Positions 18,089 to 27,522 are shown, counted from the first letter of the stretch. The stretch is 64,000 nt of DNA from Qipengyuania qiaonensis (GCF_019711515.1 NZ_JAIGNO010000005.1:151238-215237); one strand, 5' to 3'. Made by a program: numbers and translations. Notes: a model not told the origin generated them from the sequence alone.

Positions 18089-18909
18089 GACTCTTCCGAC
18101 GGTCTCAGCTTGCGCACGGCCTGATGGCCCAAAGGGCCCGAGCCTGTTCCCAAACCTGGTGCGTTTTCGATCGCAGCGTGCGTGAAGGCTCGCGCGATGC
18201 GGATGGCGTGGGTTAGCGGTTGGCGATAGCCTAGCATGGTCGCCAGCGCTGCCGAGAGTGTGCAGCCGGTACCATGGGTGTGCCGCGTCTCGATCCGGGA
18301 ATGAGCGAAGCTGGCGAGTTTGCCGTTCGGCGAGACGGCCCGATCGATCACCTGTGTCTCGTCACCACTGTGGCCGCCTTTGGCGAGCACCTGCATACCA
18401 TGCCGCTTGGCCAACGCCGCGGCTGCGTCGTACACTTCGTCGCCGGCTATTGGTGTGCGGCTCGTTAATACCTCCAGCTCGGGTAGATTGGGGGTCACGA
18501 TGGTGGCGATGTCCATCAGCGCGGCGAAGCCGGCAATCGTGTCCTCATCGGCCAGCACCGAGCCGCTCGTCGCGACCATGACGGGGTCAAACACTATGGG
18601 TCCGGCAAAAGTGTCGAGCCGTTCCGCCAGCAATCGGGCGGTCGCGGGCGAGCCGAGCATACCGATCTTGATCGCATCGGCGCCGATGTCCGACAGGCAG
18701 CTTTCGACTTGCGCCAGGACGAATTGTGGGGGAAGCGCTTCCACGCCTTGGACGCCGCGCGTGTTCTGCGCAGTTACGGCAGTGATGGCGGTCATCGCAT
18801 AGCCGCCGAGCATGGTTATGGTCTTGATGTCAGCTTGTATGCCTGCTCCGCCCGAACTGTCTGAACCGGCAATCGACAGGATGCGGGGAGGGGCGGAGTT
18901 TTCGCTCAA
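18085..18909 (-). CDS. thiD: Hydroxymethylpyrimidine/phosphomethylpyrimidine kinase
   Basis: A 274-residue ribokinase-fold enzyme of thiamine synthesis that phosphorylates HMP and then HMP-P. Diagnostic motifs are LSIAGSDSSGGAGIQADIKT, then IKIGMLGS, VFDPVMVATSG, VTPNLPELEVL and the anion hole HGTGCTLSAALA. The start overlaps the stop of the DUF1272 gene (ATGA). It is the last gene of a glmM-cupin-DUF1272-thiD run. Confidence 0.95.
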   Translation of the reverse strand: MSENSAPPRILSIAGSDSSGGAGIQADIKTITMLGGYAMTAITAVTAQNTRGVQGVEALPPQFVLAQVESCLSDIGADAIKIGMLGSPATARLLAERLDTFAGPIVFDPVMVATSGSVLADEDTIAGFAALMDIATIVTPNLPELEVLTSRTPIAGDEVYDAAAALAKRHGMQVLAKGGHSGDETQVIDRAVSPNGKLASFAHSRIETRHTHGTGCTLSAALATMLGYRQPLTHAIRIARAFTHAAIENAPGLGTGSGPLGHQAVRKLRPSEES

Positions 18910-19130
18910 GCCTTGAACTTCCGCAGGTCGCTGGGCGGATATTTCTCATGCAAATGCCGCGCACGCGTCGGGCGATCCATCAGCTCACCGCCGCAATTGG
19001 GGCAGATATCATCAAGCTCGCCCGCACATGTCGCGCAGAATGTACATTCGAAGCTACAGATAAAGGCTCCGGGGCTTTCGGCAGGTAGGTCGCTGCCGCA
19101 CCGCTCGCAATCGGGCCGCATTTCAAGCAT
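18906..19130 (-). CDS. DUF1272 zinc-ribbon-like small protein
   Basis: A 74-residue protein with four Cys pairs (CERC, CSFEC, CATC, CPNC) that look like two zinc knuckles, matching the DUF1272 family. Function is unknown. It overlaps both neighbours: the cupin gene end upstream by 8 bases and the thiD start downstream by 4. It therefore lies inside a translationally coupled operon. Confidence 0.82.
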   Translation of the reverse strand: MLEMRPDCERCGSDLPAESPGAFICSFECTFCATCAGELDDICPNCGGELMDRPTRARHLHEKYPPSDLRKFKA

Positions 19131-19614
19131 CGGCAGTTCCTTGTTCGCCCGTGTAATACTCTACGCTGTCGGAACTGCAGAAGATATGCCGAATTCCGGT
19201 ACCGCCGGGGCTATAGATCGACACCTTGCCCGAATCCGGATATTCGCAAGCTTCAACCTTGGCCAGCGTGGACACCGCGAGATATACAAGATCGGCATCG
19301 CCGGTGTTGACTATCTGATGAGCGACTTCGGGCCCACCGGTGGGGCAAGAGACGACATCGCGGGCACGCAATAGATAGGTTTCACTTCCGAATCTGAGCG
19401 TGCCGATCCCTTGGAGTATCAAGAACATTTCCTCTTCGGCATGGTGTGCATGGAACGGACACTGCACCTTTCCCGGCGGAACCACGGTGAGGTTATAGCC
19501 AAGATCGCGCGCACCGATGCTTTCACTGAACAAGGCGCGACGCGAAGCGTAAAGGCCGTTATCCTCGATATCGTCGAACTCAACATCGTCGAGATTTATG
19601 ACCGGCCCGGGCAC
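19123..19614 (-). CDS. Cupin-domain protein
   Basis: A 163-residue single-domain cupin. Motif 1 is PFHAHHAEEEMFLILQGIG (His, His and Glu metal ligands) and motif 2 is VSCPTGGPEVAHQIVNTG. This is the layout of small sugar-related or dioxygenase-type cupins; the reaction is unknown. The start is GTG at 19614, overlapping the glmM stop (TAGTG), so expression depends on glmM translation. The 3' end overlaps the DUF1272 gene by 8 bases. Confidence 0.85.
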   Translation of the reverse strand: MPGPVINLDDVEFDDIEDNGLYASRRALFSESIGARDLGYNLTVVPPGKVQCPFHAHHAEEEMFLILQGIGTLRFGSETYLLRARDVVSCPTGGPEVAHQIVNTGDADLVYLAVSTLAKVEACEYPDSGKVSIYSPGGTGIRHIFCSSDSVEYYTGEQGTADA

Positions 19615-20951
19615 TAGATGGCGGCCCGAACCGCGTTGCAGATCCGGTCAACCACCGTTTCCACCTGAGCCGCATCGTCACCCTCGGCCATAACGCGAAT
19701 CACGGGTTCTGTTCCCGAGGGGCGGATCACGAGACGTCCCCTGCCGATCAGTTCGGCTTCGGAATCTGCGATGACCTGCTTGACCGTTGCGTTCTCCAAC
19801 GGCCTGCCGCCGGAATAGCGAACGTTCTTGAGCAGCTGCGGGACCGGATCGAAGACATGAAGCAACTCGCTGGCCGGCTTGCCCGAACGGACCATGCTGG
19901 CGAGCACACGTAGTGCCGCAACCGTACCGTCGCCGGTGGTGCCGTGGTCGAGCAAGATCATGTGGCCCGATTGTTCGCCGCCGACGTTGAACCCGCCTGC
20001 TTTCATCCGTTCGAGTACATAACGGTCGCCAACCTTGGTCCGTTCGAGCGTCAGTCCGATGCCTTCGAGATAGCGTTCGAGGCCGAGATTCGACATGACC
20101 GTCGCGACCACGCCACCTCCGCTGAGGTCGCCACGTGCTCTCAGTCGACTGGCGATGAGTGCCATGATCTGATCGCCGTCGATCGTTTCGCCTTTTTCGT
20201 CGATCACGATCAGCCGGTCGGCATCGCCGTCCAGCGCAATGCCGATATCGGCGCCCTCCTCGACAACCCGCGCCTTGATCGCGTCGAGCGACGTCGAGCC
20301 GACCCCATCATTGATATTGGTACCGTTGGGCTCGACACCCATGGCGATCACTTTCGCGCCCAGTTCCCAAATGGCGCTGGGCGCGACCTGGTATGCCGCA
20401 CCGTTCGCACAATCGACCACCACTTTGAGATCGTCGAAGCGGATATCGCTGGCCACCGACCGCTTGATCGCGTGAATATAGCGCCCGCGCGCATCGTCGA
20501 TCCGCCGGGCGCGGCCTATGCGGCTCGGTTCGACCAGCGGCGGCTCGTGTTCCAGCAGGTGCTCGATTGCGGCTTCGGCATCGTCCGACAGCTTGAAACC
20601 GTCGGGGCCGAAAAGCTTGATACCATTGTCCTCGAACGGGTTGTGACTGGCGGAAATCATCACCCCCAGATCGGCGCGCATTTCCCTGGTGAGCAGCGCG
20701 ATGGCAGGCGTCGGCAACGGCCCCGTCATGATCACGTCCATGCCCACACTGGTGAACCCCGCCACCAGCGCACTTTCCATCATGTAGCCCGACAGGCGGG
20801 TATCCTTGCCGATCACCACGCGATGACGATGATCGCCGCGTAGGAAATGGGTGCCGGCCGCCTGGCCGACGCGCATAGCGGTGGCGGCGGTCATTACGCC
20901 CTTGTTCGTGCGTCCGCGAATGCCATCGGTGCCGAAGAACTTGCGTGCCAT
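19614..20951 (-). CDS. glmM: Phosphoglucosamine mutase
   Basis: A 445-residue enzyme interconverting glucosamine-6- and -1-phosphate for peptidoglycan and LPS precursors. The start [13 protein letters not shown] is the canonical N-terminus, so ATG 20951 is preferred to an upstream in-frame start at 20984. The active serine is Ser102 in [13 protein letters not shown]. The metal site is DGDADRL, and the phosphate-binding loop is [12 protein letters not shown]. It is the first gene of a four-gene overlapping operon. Confidence 0.97.
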   Translation of the reverse strand: MARKFFGTDGIRGRTNKGVMTAATAMRVGQAAGTHFLRGDHRHRVVIGKDTRLSGYMMESALVAGFTSVGMDVIMTGPLPTPAIALLTREMRADLGVMISASHNPFEDNGIKLFGPDGFKLSDDAEAAIEHLLEHEPPLVEPSRIGRARRIDDARGRYIHAIKRSVASDIRFDDLKVVVDCANGAAYQVAPSAIWELGAKVIAMGVEPNGTNINDGVGSTSLDAIKARVVEEGADIGIALDGDADRLIVIDEKGETIDGDQIMALIASRLRARGDLSGGGVVATVMSNLGLERYLEGIGLTLERTKVGDRYVLERMKAGGFNVGGEQSGHMILLDHGTTGDGTVAALRVLASMVRSGKPASELLHVFDPVPQLLKNVRYSGGRPLENATVKQVIADSEAELIGRGRLVIRPSGTEPVIRVMAEGDDAAQVETVVDRICNAVRAAI

Positions 20952-21125
20952 GTGGCGGAAATCTCCCATTGCCGGATACCCCATGGCGCGAATGGGCGAC
21001 GAATAAAAGACCGTCCGCCCCCCTTTTCGCGCACAATATCGTGGCTATGTGCAACCACGCGCCCGTCGGGGCGTTAGGGACGCAAGAACGGAATTCTTTC
21101 ACACCAACCCAAGAGGGGATAATCC

Positions 21126-21737
21126 ATGGCTTTTGAGCTGATCGACCTGCCTTATGACGATACTGCGCTCGAACCCGCCGTGTCGGCCAAGACACTGTCG
21201 TTCCACCACGGCAAGCATCACAAGGCCTATATCGACAAGACCAATGCGGCGATCGATGGCACGGACCTTCAAGGCAAGAGCCTGGAAGAGGTCGTTGCGG
21301 CGGCACGCGGCAGCAATCCCGGACTGTTCAACAATTCGGCGCAGAGCTGGAACCACGGTTTCTACTGGCATTCGATGGCGGCCGAGGAAACCAGCGCTTC
21401 GGACGAATTGAAGAGCATGATCGACGATGCCTTCGGCTCGGTCGACGCACTCAAAGAAAAGCTCGCCGAACGCGGTGCCGGCCACTTCGCTAGCGGTTGG
21501 GTCTGGCTGGCGATCAAGGACGGAAAATTGTCGATCGAGGAAACCCATGACGGCGATACTCTGGCCGACCAGAGCGGGGCCAACCCGCTGCTCGTGATCG
21601 ACCTGTGGGAACACGCCTATTATCTCGATCACCAGAACGCTCGCCCGGCCTATCTCGATGCAGTGAACGGCAAGCTCAACTGGAGTTTTGCGAGTGAAAA
21701 TCTCGCTCGCGGTACGACCTGGAAATATCCTGCTTAA
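21126..21737 (+). CDS. sodB: Superoxide dismutase, iron type
   Basis: A 203-residue Fe/Mn superoxide dismutase. The metal ligands are His27, His77, Asp159 (in DLWEHAYY) and His163. The AQSWNHGFYW segment with Gln73 indicates the iron form. It has no signal peptide, so it is cytoplasmic. GAGGGGAT precedes the ATG at good spacing. A hairpin terminator follows at 21765. It is divergent from glmM. Confidence 0.95.
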   Translation: MAFELIDLPYDDTALEPAVSAKTLSFHHGKHHKAYIDKTNAAIDGTDLQGKSLEEVVAAARGSNPGLFNNSAQSWNHGFYWHSMAAEETSASDELKSMIDDAFGSVDALKEKLAERGAGHFASGWVWLAIKDGKLSIEETHDGDTLADQSGANPLLVIDLWEHAYYLDHQNARPAYLDAVNGKLNWSFASENLARGTTWKYPA

Positions 21738-21764
21738 CCGGAGACCTGTCGCCAGGATCGTAAG

Positions 21765-21794
21765 GCCCGTCGCCAGCATGGCGGCGGGCTTATT
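21765..21794 (+). terminator. Hairpin terminator after sodB
   Basis: A 10-bp stem (GCCCGTCGCC with GGCGGCGGGC, one G-T pair), an AGCAT loop and a TTATT tail. It reaches the stop codon of the convergent AI-2E family gene. Confidence 0.7.
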
Positions 21795-22971
21795 AGTGGT
21801 CGGCGGAATTGGAGCTGTCGTGCTCGTCGAACAGGCTGGTCGCGAAGAGCGGTTCGCCGAATACGAAGCCGACGAGGTTCGGCTTCCCGATGTGATCGAA
21901 CAACGCGGTCAGCATCAGCAGGATAGGCACCGATAGCAGCGCGCCGAAGACACCCCAGATCCAGGTAAAATAGGACAGGGCGATAAGGATCATGACAGGG
22001 TTCATCGTGAAGCGTGCACCGAGGATCGACGGCGTGATAAAGTTCGCTTCGATGGTGTGTAAAGCCAGATAGGCCAGTGCCGGTACAAGGCCGAGCGGGA
22101 TAGTATCTGCCGTGCCGATGCCGAACAGGCCGAGCAGCGCGATCATCACGATCGGCCCGACATAGGGCAGGAAGTTGAGAAGGGCGGCCAGCCCGCCCCA
22201 CATGATCGGCGCATCGACACCCAAGGCCCACGCGCCGAGCGCCACCACCACGCCGACCGCTGCATTGATCCAGCCGACCGTAAAAATATAGGCCGCGACC
22301 CGGTCCTGCACCTCGCGAATGACGCGCGCGGCCTTGATGCTGGTGCCGAAACTGGCTCGACCGAACAGCAGGCGTTGGCGCAGGCGAACGCGCGCTTCGA
22401 TCATGAAATAGGCCATCAGCAGGGTCAGCACGATTTCGAGGATCACACTTGGTGTGGCGAAAGCGACCTGCTCCAGCAGGCTCGGCGCGGCGAGCACGAC
22501 TTCCCGCGTGCTGTCGGCGCTCATCAATGCGGCAAGCTGTCCATTGAGAGTCGCGATCCAGGCAAATTGCTCGCGAACCTCGCCGAAACGGGTCATGACG
22601 CGCTGCGCCATTGCGGGCACATCGTCGAACAGCGCGATCGCGGGTTGCAGGATCGTCCCCAGCGCCAGCACCACGATGGCGAAGAAGATGAGCAGCGCGC
22701 ATAGCGCTGCAAGCGCATTGGGCAGCCCCCAACCATTCAACTTGTCCGCCAGCGGCGACAGGATCACCGTCAGGACGAGCGCAGTTACCACCGGCAGAAA
22801 GACGACCGAGCCGATGGAAAGAACGAAGGGCAGGGCGAAGAAAAGCCCGAGTCCGATCAAGAGGACGAGCGATGAGATCAGCCGCAATTCCTGTTCGGCA
22901 AAGGCAAGCCGACGCGACCGGCGACCCGGCGCCGGTACGTCGCCCCCTTGCGGTGTCTCACCTTCTCTCAT
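21793..22971 (-). CDS. AI-2E family transporter / permease
   Basis: A 392-residue membrane protein of the AI-2E exporter-like (PerM/TqsA) family. About eight helices are visible. Typical sequences are LLNFLPYVGPIV, and late segments ALAYLALHTIEANFITPSILG and FGALLSVPILLML. Members include autoinducer-2 exporters and sodium/proton antiporters, so the substrate is open. The first 35 residues are polar and cytoplasmic. It lies upstream of, and convergent with, sodB. Confidence 0.87.
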   Translation of the reverse strand: MREGETPQGGDVPAPGRRSRRLAFAEQELRLISSLVLLIGLGLFFALPFVLSIGSVVFLPVVTALVLTVILSPLADKLNGWGLPNALAALCALLIFFAIVVLALGTILQPAIALFDDVPAMAQRVMTRFGEVREQFAWIATLNGQLAALMSADSTREVVLAAPSLLEQVAFATPSVILEIVLTLLMAYFMIEARVRLRQRLLFGRASFGTSIKAARVIREVQDRVAAYIFTVGWINAAVGVVVALGAWALGVDAPIMWGGLAALLNFLPYVGPIVMIALLGLFGIGTADTIPLGLVPALAYLALHTIEANFITPSILGARFTMNPVMILIALSYFTWIWGVFGALLSVPILLMLTALFDHIGKPNLVGFVFGEPLFATSLFDEHDSSNSADH

Positions 22972-23029
22972 CGCAGCCTATCTGCCCTGCACCGCAAATT
23001 GTGACAAGCGGCGCACCGGCAAAGATTTT

Positions 23030-23635
23030 CTAGCTGCGGCTGGAGCCCTGACCTGCGGCCACGTCGTCCAGTTCTTCGAGAATGGCGCGGTGCGCGGCAT
23101 CATCGTCGATCGAGCGCCGGGGAATATTCCCATCCGCGAGCATGGCGTTGAGCGCGGCACGAGCGCGACCGACGCGGCTTTTGATCGTGCCGACGGCGCA
23201 ATCGCAGATCGTGGCCGCCTCTTCGTAAGAAAAGCCGCCTGCGCCGACCAGCAGCAACGCCTCGCGCCGTTCGGGCGGGAGCGTAAGCAGCGCACGATGC
23301 ATGTCCGACAGATGGATCGGCTCTTCCTGTCCCGCCGGTGCGGTCAGCACGCGCTCGGCTACCGTCTCGTCGTACTCGCCGCGAAAGCGGTTGCGCCGCA
23401 TGTCGGTGAGGTAGGCGTTACGGAGAATGACGAAGGTCCAGGCGCGCATGCTCGTGCCGGGCTGGAACCGGTCCTGTGCCGCCCATGCCTTAAGCAGGGT
23501 TTCCTGGACCAGATCGTCGGCCATGTCCGCCCGTCCGCAGAGCCCGCGCGCAAAAGCACGCAGATGCGGTACGACTTCGGTCAGTTCGCGCTTGAAATCG
23601 GCCTGTTCGGAGGCCGTCCGTTTCTCGGCCGCCAT
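23030..23635 (-). CDS. ecfG: ECF sigma factor EcfG (general stress response)
   Basis: A 201-residue sigma-70-family factor with only regions 2 and 4. Region 2 is HLRAFARGLCGRADMADDLVQETLLKAWAAQDRFQPG. Region 4 is LPPERREALLLVGAGGFSYEEAATICDCAVGTIKSRVGRAR. The EcfG type is supported by the overlapping upstream nepR and nearby phyR. ATG 23635 overlaps the nepR stop (TGATG) and is preferred over a TTG at 23638. It directs stress genes from GGAAC/CGTT promoters, including its own. Confidence 0.95.
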   Translation of the reverse strand: MAAEKRTASEQADFKRELTEVVPHLRAFARGLCGRADMADDLVQETLLKAWAAQDRFQPGTSMRAWTFVILRNAYLTDMRRNRFRGEYDETVAERVLTAPAGQEEPIHLSDMHRALLTLPPERREALLLVGAGGFSYEEAATICDCAVGTIKSRVGRARAALNAMLADGNIPRRSIDDDAAHRAILEELDDVAAGQGSSRS

Positions 23636-23805
23636 CAACTTTTGGAATCCAGCTTGTCGATCAGATCCTGAAAGCTGTCCGGCAACGGCTCTTCCACGAC
23701 CGAATCGTAGAGTTGTTTCAGGCCGTTGGCCCAGTCCGGATTCTTTTCCTTGCCGCCTCCGGGCGATGAACCGGGAGGCGGGCTTTTCGGCGTGTCAGAC
23801 GTCAT
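23635..23805 (-). CDS. nepR: Anti-sigma factor NepR
   Basis: A 56-residue protein. After a disordered Pro/Gly-rich start comes the NepR core: a first helix NGLKQLYDSVVEEPLP and a second helix DSFQDLIDKLDSK. These two helices clamp EcfG in unstressed cells, and phosphorylated PhyR releases the sigma factor by mimicking it. The stop overlaps the ecfG start by one base. A sigma-EcfG-type promoter lies about 90 bases upstream. Confidence 0.95.
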   Translation of the reverse strand: MTSDTPKSPPPGSSPGGGKEKNPDWANGLKQLYDSVVEEPLPDSFQDLIDKLDSKS

Positions 23806-23896
23806 GGCTTGAAAGATAGTGCCTTCTGTGCGTCTCCGCCAACCCGACTATACCGGCGCGGGTTGCGGAAAATTCGATCCCCAATGTGCATGGCAC

Positions 23897-23921
23897 AACG
23901 CTCGTGATCCGGCCGTGTTCC
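23897..23921 (-). promoter_or_regulatory. Sigma-EcfG-type promoter of nepR-ecfG
   Basis: On the reverse strand GGAAC, 16 bases, then CGTT, matching the known alphaproteobacterial EcfG consensus. It indicates positive autoregulation of the sigma factor operon. Confidence 0.85.
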
Positions 23922-23995
23922 CGGCACTCTCATTTCGGAACCAAACCGCCTGCGCAGCATACTATATCGCCGGGTAAATCGTCAGGGGCAGGAAG

Positions 23996-25672
23996 CTGGT
24001 CACCGAAGAACTCCAACGCAAGGGGCGCCGAAGGCGTTGGCTGATCGACTATCCCCGCGGAATTCCGGTGGTGATTTTCGCGCTGGTAACCGCAATCACA
24101 GTACTCAGCGTCTTTTCTATCGAACGAGGCGAGCTGGAGCGGGATGCGGCAGACGTATCTCGCAAGGCGCAGGCCATGACGTCGGCAATCGAACGGCGTG
24201 CCTATACCAGCTCGGCCTATTTGCGCGCCGGCGCCGCGCTGTTCTCGACGCAGGAAGATGTGACGCCGGAGTTGTTTCGCCGGTTTGTCGCCGAACTCCG
24301 GCTCGATGCCAATTATCGCGGCGCTGAAGGAATCGGGTGGGCTCCGGTAGTCGGAGCGGAACAGGTGGCAGCATTCGAAGAGCGGCTGAGTGCAAGCCGC
24401 GTCGGCAATAAGTCGGTCGTGCCGAGCCTTGAGCAACGGCCCCGGGAAATCCTCACCCCCATTCTCTATCTTCAGCCGGACACGATGCGCAATCGCCGCG
24501 CGCTGGGATATGACATGTATTCCGAGCCTGTGCGGCGCAAAGCAATGGACCTCGCGGCCGCGAATGACCGTCCGACGGCCAGTGGTCCCATCGTCCTGGT
24601 CCAGGAGGGCGGAGGCGATGCGGTCGGATTCCTGATCTACATGCCGGTGTTCGAAGGGCTAAGTACGGGCAGGGATCTCAAGGGGTTCATTTACAGCCCG
24701 TTCAACGCCTCGCAATTCCTCGATTCGGCGGGCGATCTGGTCAGCTATGAAACGGTTGGCGCCAGGCTGCGGGACGGCGAGGCGAACGATGGCGCCGTGC
24801 TGGCGCAAAGCGAGGCTTGGATCGAGGGCCGTCCCACGGTTGCGCGCGAAGTCAGCGTCGCCAATCGGCGCATGTTGCTCGAAGTGCAGTCGGCCCGGGT
24901 CGAAGGCCTATCCTCGATGTCGATGATCACTTTGCTCTTCGGACTGGCCGTCGCCAGCCTGCTGATGCTGGTATCGCGCCTTCTGACTCAGCAGACGCTG
25001 GAAGATCGCCGGGCGATCATCTGGTTCGAGGAGCAGAACTCGATCCGCAACTCGCTGACTCGCGAACTCAACCACCGGGTCAAGAATACGCTCGCCAACG
25101 TGTTGTCGATCATTTCGCTGACAAAGCGCCGTTCCGACAGTCTGGACGAGTTTGCCGAGGGCCTGGATGGCCGTATTCGGGCACTTTCTGCGACCCACGA
25201 TCTGCTGACCCAGTCTGAATGGGGCACCACTCCGATCCGGTCGGTGGTCGAAGTCGAACTTGCGCCCTACGCACGCGACGAGGATCAGAAGCTCGAACTG
25301 GTCGGCCCGCATACCGAGTTGGCCCCGAACGACGCCTTGTCGCTCGGTCTAGCGATCCATGAACTGGCCACCAATGCGGCGAAATTCGGATCGCTGAGCG
25401 TGCCGGGCGGCAGTGTCACGGTTCGCTGGAGTCAGGTCAACGACACCTTGGCGAAGATCGAATGGGTCGAAAGCGGCGGGCCGACCGTGTGCATGCCCCG
25501 GCGCCGGGGCTTCGGTACCGATCTCATCGAGAAAATCGTTGCACACGAACTGCGACACCCGGTCGAGCTCGATTTCGTTCCGGAAGGCGTGCGCTGCACG
25601 CTGCTAGTCCCGGTACGCGAACCGAGCGAATTCGAATTGCGCAAGAAGGGTCCCGGCGGTCGGGGCCATTAA
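23996..25672 (+). CDS. CHASE-domain HWE histidine kinase, stress-response sensor (PhyK-like)
   Basis: A membrane sensor kinase. A first helix (IPVVIFALVTAITVLSVF) precedes a periplasmic CHASE domain, with ELRLDANYRGAEGIGWAPVV and LGYDMYSEPVRRKAM. A second helix follows, then an HWE kinase with ELNHRVKNTLAN and the WVE signature. Its place between nepR-ecfG and phyR suggests it phosphorylates PhyR. The 5' end is uncertain. Continuous coding begins after a TAA at 23975, and a CTG at 23996 preceded by AGGGGCAGGAAG gives a natural basic N-terminus. A GTG at 24068 would cut into the first helix. Confidence 0.85.
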   Translation: MVTEELQRKGRRRRWLIDYPRGIPVVIFALVTAITVLSVFSIERGELERDAADVSRKAQAMTSAIERRAYTSSAYLRAGAALFSTQEDVTPELFRRFVAELRLDANYRGAEGIGWAPVVGAEQVAAFEERLSASRVGNKSVVPSLEQRPREILTPILYLQPDTMRNRRALGYDMYSEPVRRKAMDLAAANDRPTASGPIVLVQEGGGDAVGFLIYMPVFEGLSTGRDLKGFIYSPFNASQFLDSAGDLVSYETVGARLRDGEANDGAVLAQSEAWIEGRPTVAREVSVANRRMLLEVQSARVEGLSSMSMITLLFGLAVASLLMLVSRLLTQQTLEDRRAIIWFEEQNSIRNSLTRELNHRVKNTLANVLSIISLTKRRSDSLDEFAEGLDGRIRALSATHDLLTQSEWGTTPIRSVVEVELAPYARDEDQKLELVGPHTELAPNDALSLGLAIHELATNAAKFGSLSVPGGSVTVRWSQVNDTLAKIEWVESGGPTVCMPRRRGFGTDLIEKIVAHELRHPVELDFVPEGVRCTLLVPVREPSEFELRKKGPGGRGH

Positions 25673-25690
25673 AAAAAGCCCGGGCTTTCC
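25671..25690 (-). terminator. Short hairpin terminator after phyR
   Basis: AAAGCCCGGGCTTT followed by T residues in the reverse-strand direction, 26 bases past the phyR stop. The stem is short (about 5 bp with a CCGG loop), so it may act weakly. Confidence 0.5.
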
Positions 25691-25715
25691 CTTGAAATCG
25701 ATGGTATCGGCGAGT

Positions 25716-26507
25716 TCAGCCCAGTGGGCGGCTCGACCCGAAGAACAGTGCCTGACTGACCGCTGCGCGTACCGTCTGCTCTTGGAACGGCTTGGTGACC
25801 AGATAGGTCGGCTCCGGCCGGTCGCCGGTCAGCAAACGTTCGGGATAGGCGGTGATGAAGATCACCGGCACGCTGCTGATCGCCAGAATATCGTCCACCG
25901 CATCGAGGCCCGACGACCCGTCCGCCAGCTGGATATCGGCCAGCACGAGACCGGGAGTTTTTTCCGCCACGACTTCCTGGGCCTGGGTGCGCGTGGCGGC
26001 GGTGCCGCAAACCTCGTGACCAAGCGACGTGATAAGATCTTCGAGTTGCATCGATATCAACGGCTCGTCTTCGATGATGAGCACGCTGGTCGCCGATTCC
26101 TTGTCGATCTCGGCAATGGCTTCCTGTGCTAGCCGCTCGATGTTCTCCGCGGAGATGTCCATGATCTCGCCGGCCTGTTCGGCAGAAAAATCTTCCAGCG
26201 TGGTCAGCAACAGCGCCTGACGGTTGAGTGGAGTAACCGATTTCAGCCTGTATTGCGCGGCATCTTCATGGCCATCGCCGCCTACCGTTTCCGGTACGTC
26301 CAGATAGGCGCTCGACCAGACTTTGTTAAAGGCGCGGTACAGCGGAACACGGCCCCCTTCGAGCGATTGTTTCAATTCGCTATCCGCCAGTGCGGCTTCC
26401 AGCGTGGCACGTACGAATGCGTCGCCCGTGGCCTGCGAGCCGGTCAGCGCACGCGCATAGCGGCGAAGATACGGCAGGTTACGAGCAATCTGATCACCAA
26501 GCGACAT
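25716..26507 (-). CDS. phyR: Response regulator PhyR (anti-anti-sigma factor)
   Basis: A 263-residue protein. The N-terminal sigma-like domain (about 1-135, starting SLGDQIARNLPYLRRYARALTG) lacks promoter-binding ability and mimics EcfG. The C-terminal receiver domain (about 141-258) has phospho-acceptor Asp191 in VLADIQLADGSSG and the conserved TKPF near the end. When phosphorylated it binds NepR and frees EcfG. A sigma-EcfG promoter precedes it, closing a positive loop. It is divergent from the FNR-type gene. Confidence 0.97.
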   Translation of the reverse strand: MSLGDQIARNLPYLRRYARALTGSQATGDAFVRATLEAALADSELKQSLEGGRVPLYRAFNKVWSSAYLDVPETVGGDGHEDAAQYRLKSVTPLNRQALLLTTLEDFSAEQAGEIMDISAENIERLAQEAIAEIDKESATSVLIIEDEPLISMQLEDLITSLGHEVCGTAATRTQAQEVVAEKTPGLVLADIQLADGSSGLDAVDDILAISSVPVIFITAYPERLLTGDRPEPTYLVTKPFQEQTVRAAVSQALFFGSSRPLG

Positions 26508-26537
26508 TTAGACCCCTTCCTTAAGGTGCGCGCTTCA

Positions 26538-26562
26538 AACGTCCGGTGCCGGCTTAGGTTCC
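26538..26562 (-). promoter_or_regulatory. Sigma-EcfG-type promoter of phyR
   Basis: On the reverse strand GGAAC, 16 bases, then CGTT, with the -10 element 31 bases before the phyR ATG. Same architecture as the nepR-ecfG promoter. Confidence 0.85.
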
Positions 26563-26646
26563 GAGCGGGCCGCCCGCAAGCCACCGTTTGACAAGCGAGC
26601 TTTTTCAAGGGCATGCCAACGCGATAGTATCGTTAATGGGGAGACG

Positions 26647-27399
26647 ATGGCCTTGCACGACGTAGCTGTTCCCATACCCTGTCCACAGTGTCCGTTGCAA
26701 TCGTGTTCGGGCCTGCGTCGACTCGACGAACGCCAACTTAAGTACATGCAGGCGTTCAAGGGCGGCGAAGTCAGGCTCGACCGAGGCGATGTGCTGATCG
26801 ATGAAGGGGGCGAACACGACCGGCTTTATACTCTTCTCGAGGGCGTTCTGATCCGCTCGCGCTCGCTTGAGGACGGGCGCCGCCAGATTGTGAACTTCAT
26901 GTTCCCCGGCGATCTCATCGGTCTACAAGGGGCTTTCGATGAACCTTCCAGCCATACGATCGAGGCGCTGATCGATGCGCGGGTTTGCCGGTTCAACCGA
27001 GGCGATTTTGCAAATCTTGTCTCCAGCCTCCCCAGTCTTGCCTATGACATTACCTGGCTGGCGGCGAAGGAGGAAACTGCGCTCGAGGGGCATATCGTTT
27101 CATTGGGCCAGCGCAATGCTCGCGAGCGGGTGACATATCTCGCGGTCTGGCTGATCGCTCGCGCACAATCGACATGCCTGGCTGACGACAGCAATGTCGT
27201 TGCGCTGCCGATAACGCAGTCGCAGATTGCCGATATGCTGGGTTTGTCGCTGGTTCATACCAACCGGACCCTGAGGCAATTGGAGCGGGAGGGACTGGTC
27301 CAATGGAAATCGCGCGAAATTTGCGTTCCCGACCTGACGAAGGCCGCCGATTATGCTCAGTTCGACTGGGACAGCGAAAGGTGCCGGCCGTTCATTTGA
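26647..27399 (+). CDS. FNR-type Crp family transcription regulator, probable oxygen sensor
   Basis: A 250-residue regulator. The N-terminus has Cys12, Cys15 and Cys20 (PCPQCPLQSC), and a fourth Cys114 lies in ARVCRF. Spacing to the fourth is nearly that of E. coli FNR, so a [4Fe-4S] oxygen-sensing cluster is likely. A cyclic-nucleotide-type beta-roll, dimer helix and winged helix follow (ITQSQIADMLGLSLVHTNRTLRQLEREGLV). The first loop is CX2CX4C, one residue shorter than in E. coli. A strong terminator follows. Confidence 0.88.
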   Translation: MALHDVAVPIPCPQCPLQSCSGLRRLDERQLKYMQAFKGGEVRLDRGDVLIDEGGEHDRLYTLLEGVLIRSRSLEDGRRQIVNFMFPGDLIGLQGAFDEPSSHTIEALIDARVCRFNRGDFANLVSSLPSLAYDITWLAAKEETALEGHIVSLGQRNARERVTYLAVWLIARAQSTCLADDSNVVALPITQSQIADMLGLSLVHTNRTLRQLEREGLVQWKSREICVPDLTKAADYAQFDWDSERCRPFI

Positions 27400-27522
27400 C
27401 CGGATCTTACCCTTAAGGAAAAAATTTTCGGCCTCCGGGAACCCTAATCCGGGCGGCGCGTATCCTCTATGTCACCGCCGAGACCCCCCCCTCCCGTCCA
27501 AGCGGCTGGTGATACGATCCCG

